Notes under the pieces: generated by a model
What the model was told of the DNA's origin: nothing
Database searches by the model: none
What the model saw: only the letters and a program-made list of their open reading frames with translations
Shown: positions 63,416-64,000 of the stretch, in pieces
Position numbering within the stretch: position 1 is the first letter of the stretch
Layout: the number at the start of each line of letters is the position of its first letter
Assembly (NCBI GenBank): GCA_030682255.1
Contig: JAUXOK010000026.1
Coordinates: forward strand, 1-64,000
Direction of reading: 5' to 3'
Length of the DNA: 64,000 bases
Source of the DNA: Bacteroidota bacterium
Lineage (GTDB): Bacteria; Bacteroidota; Bacteroidia; NS11-12g; UBA955
Translations under genes and position numbers: made by a program

Positions 63416-64000
63416 ATGAATAACTCTTTTTTTGCATATTTTATAGGCTTATTTCTACTCCTTTTCTATTGCCAGATAAGTATTTTAGCTTACGAGACAA
63501 AAGACACCAATCAAGTGTTAGAATTCAATAAAAAAAGTTTGGAAATAGTTTATTCGAACCCCAACGAGGCACTTTCTTATGCCAAAAAGGCGCTTTTTAT
63601 CTCACAAAAATTAAAATATAGACAAGGCGAAGCATCATCTTTAAGTAGAATTGGCATTTATTATGATGTGATAGGGAAATATGATTCTGCAATTATTTTT
63701 TACCAAAAATCTTTAAAATTTCAACAAAAAACAAAAAACCTAAAAGGGATAGGTGCTTCATACAGCAATTTAGGATTAGCATATTTAAATAAAGGTGATT
63801 ATTACAATGCGCTTAGATTTTTTCAGGCTGCTTTATCACCTTTAACATCAATCAAAAACTATCAGTTTTTAGGAAATTGTTACAATAATATTGGGTTATT
63901 ATACTATGAGTTAAAGGTTTTTGATAAATCAATAAGTAATTTCAAGACTGCAATTATCTATTATGATAGTATTAAAAACACGTATCAAAAAGCCAATGTA
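63416..64000 (+). CDS. TPR-repeat exported protein, 5' part (runs off the window)
   Basis: An ATG at 63416 opens a frame that continues without a stop to position 64000, 195 residues so far. It starts with a hydrophobic signal (FFAYFIGLFLLLFYCQISIL), then tetratricopeptide repeats of about 40 residues: NEALSYAKKALFISQKLKY, YDSAIIFYQKSLKFQQKTKN, GIGASYSNLGLAYLNKGDYY and FLGNCYNNIGLLYYELKVF. In Bacteroidota such N-terminal TPR regions commonly precede a membrane helix and a histidine kinase or LuxR-type output; the output lies beyond the window. Confidence 0.85.
   Translation, partial: MNNSFFAYFIGLFLLLFYCQISILAYETKDTNQVLEFNKKSLEIVYSNPNEALSYAKKALFISQKLKYRQGEASSLSRIGIYYDVIGKYDSAIIFYQKSLKFQQKTKNLKGIGASYSNLGLAYLNKGDYYNALRFFQAALSPLTSIKNYQFLGNCYNNIGLLYYELKVFDKSISNFKTAIIYYDSIKNTYQKANV

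Overview
The window looks like chromosomal DNA of a member of the Bacteroidota, and nothing in it looks plasmid- or phage-borne. The evidence is the A+T-rich sequence, five large secreted proteins with type IX secretion (T9SS) C-terminal sorting domains (four type A, one type B), a PorD homologue, the cluster bamD-rpoZ-coaBC-porD, a DUF4290 gene next to murA, a Bacteroidota-type omega subunit, and repeated TAnnTTTG promoter elements with almost no Shine-Dalgarno sequences. Order or genus cannot be fixed from the sequence; a Chitinophagales/Sphingobacteriales-like lineage is a guess. I found no tRNA, rRNA, CRISPR array, transposase or prophage gene.

Layout. 1-0.8 kb: decayed end of an RHS-repeat gene, carrying several short inserted repeats. 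0.9-9.3 kb: pdhB, a PIN-PhoH ATPase, a T9SS type B adhesin, then a minus-strand run nth-lipB-lemA-TPM-TPM-exonuclease. 9.4-15 kb: trmB, a TrpF-like protein, a LolC/E-type permease, and a polysaccharide group (GT2, polysaccharide deacetylase, UDP-sugar dehydrogenase). 15-23 kb: a small membrane protein, uvrA and two T9SS type A cargo proteins. 23-25.3 kb: an empty AT-rich gap and a DEDDh exonuclease/GIY-YIG fusion whose start is out of frame with the obvious ATG. 25.4-33.9 kb: uvrD/pcrA-type helicase, envelope proteins, DUF4290-murA-redoxin-like-grpE-dnaJ. 33.9-37.3 kb: pepT and aroA, separated by a hairpin-rich non-coding element bracketed by 35-bp direct repeats. 37.3-42.5 kb: secreted GH19 chitinase with near-identical 53-residue repeats, lpxH-type hydrolase, a propeller-like exported protein, prfA. 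42.5-49.6 kb: a 35-residue candidate gene, a 1262-residue CheB-CheR-histidine kinase-receiver protein, and a large T9SS cargo protein. 50-57 kb: minus-strand run bamD-rpoZ-coaC-coaB-porD-aroB-pccB-GT2. 57-62.4 kb: EamA transporter, nitroreductase, MBOAT, SGNH, queG, radC. The right end holds a lipoprotein and the start of a TPR protein.

Most genes are housekeeping (envelope biogenesis, DNA repair, translation, cofactors). The accessory interest lies in (i) a family of short inserts seen three times, twice inside the RHS gene and once in the 35.5 kb non-coding element, together with an 18-bp palindrome inserted in frame twice; (ii) the 35.2-36.0 kb element with a 120-nt palindrome; (iii) two genes whose reading frames are broken at one point (the exonuclease/GIY-YIG gene and coaBC); and (iv) enzymes that have lost textbook residues (MurA Cys to Asp, redoxin without CxxC, DnaJ without zinc site I, CoaC, endonuclease III, TrpF-like).
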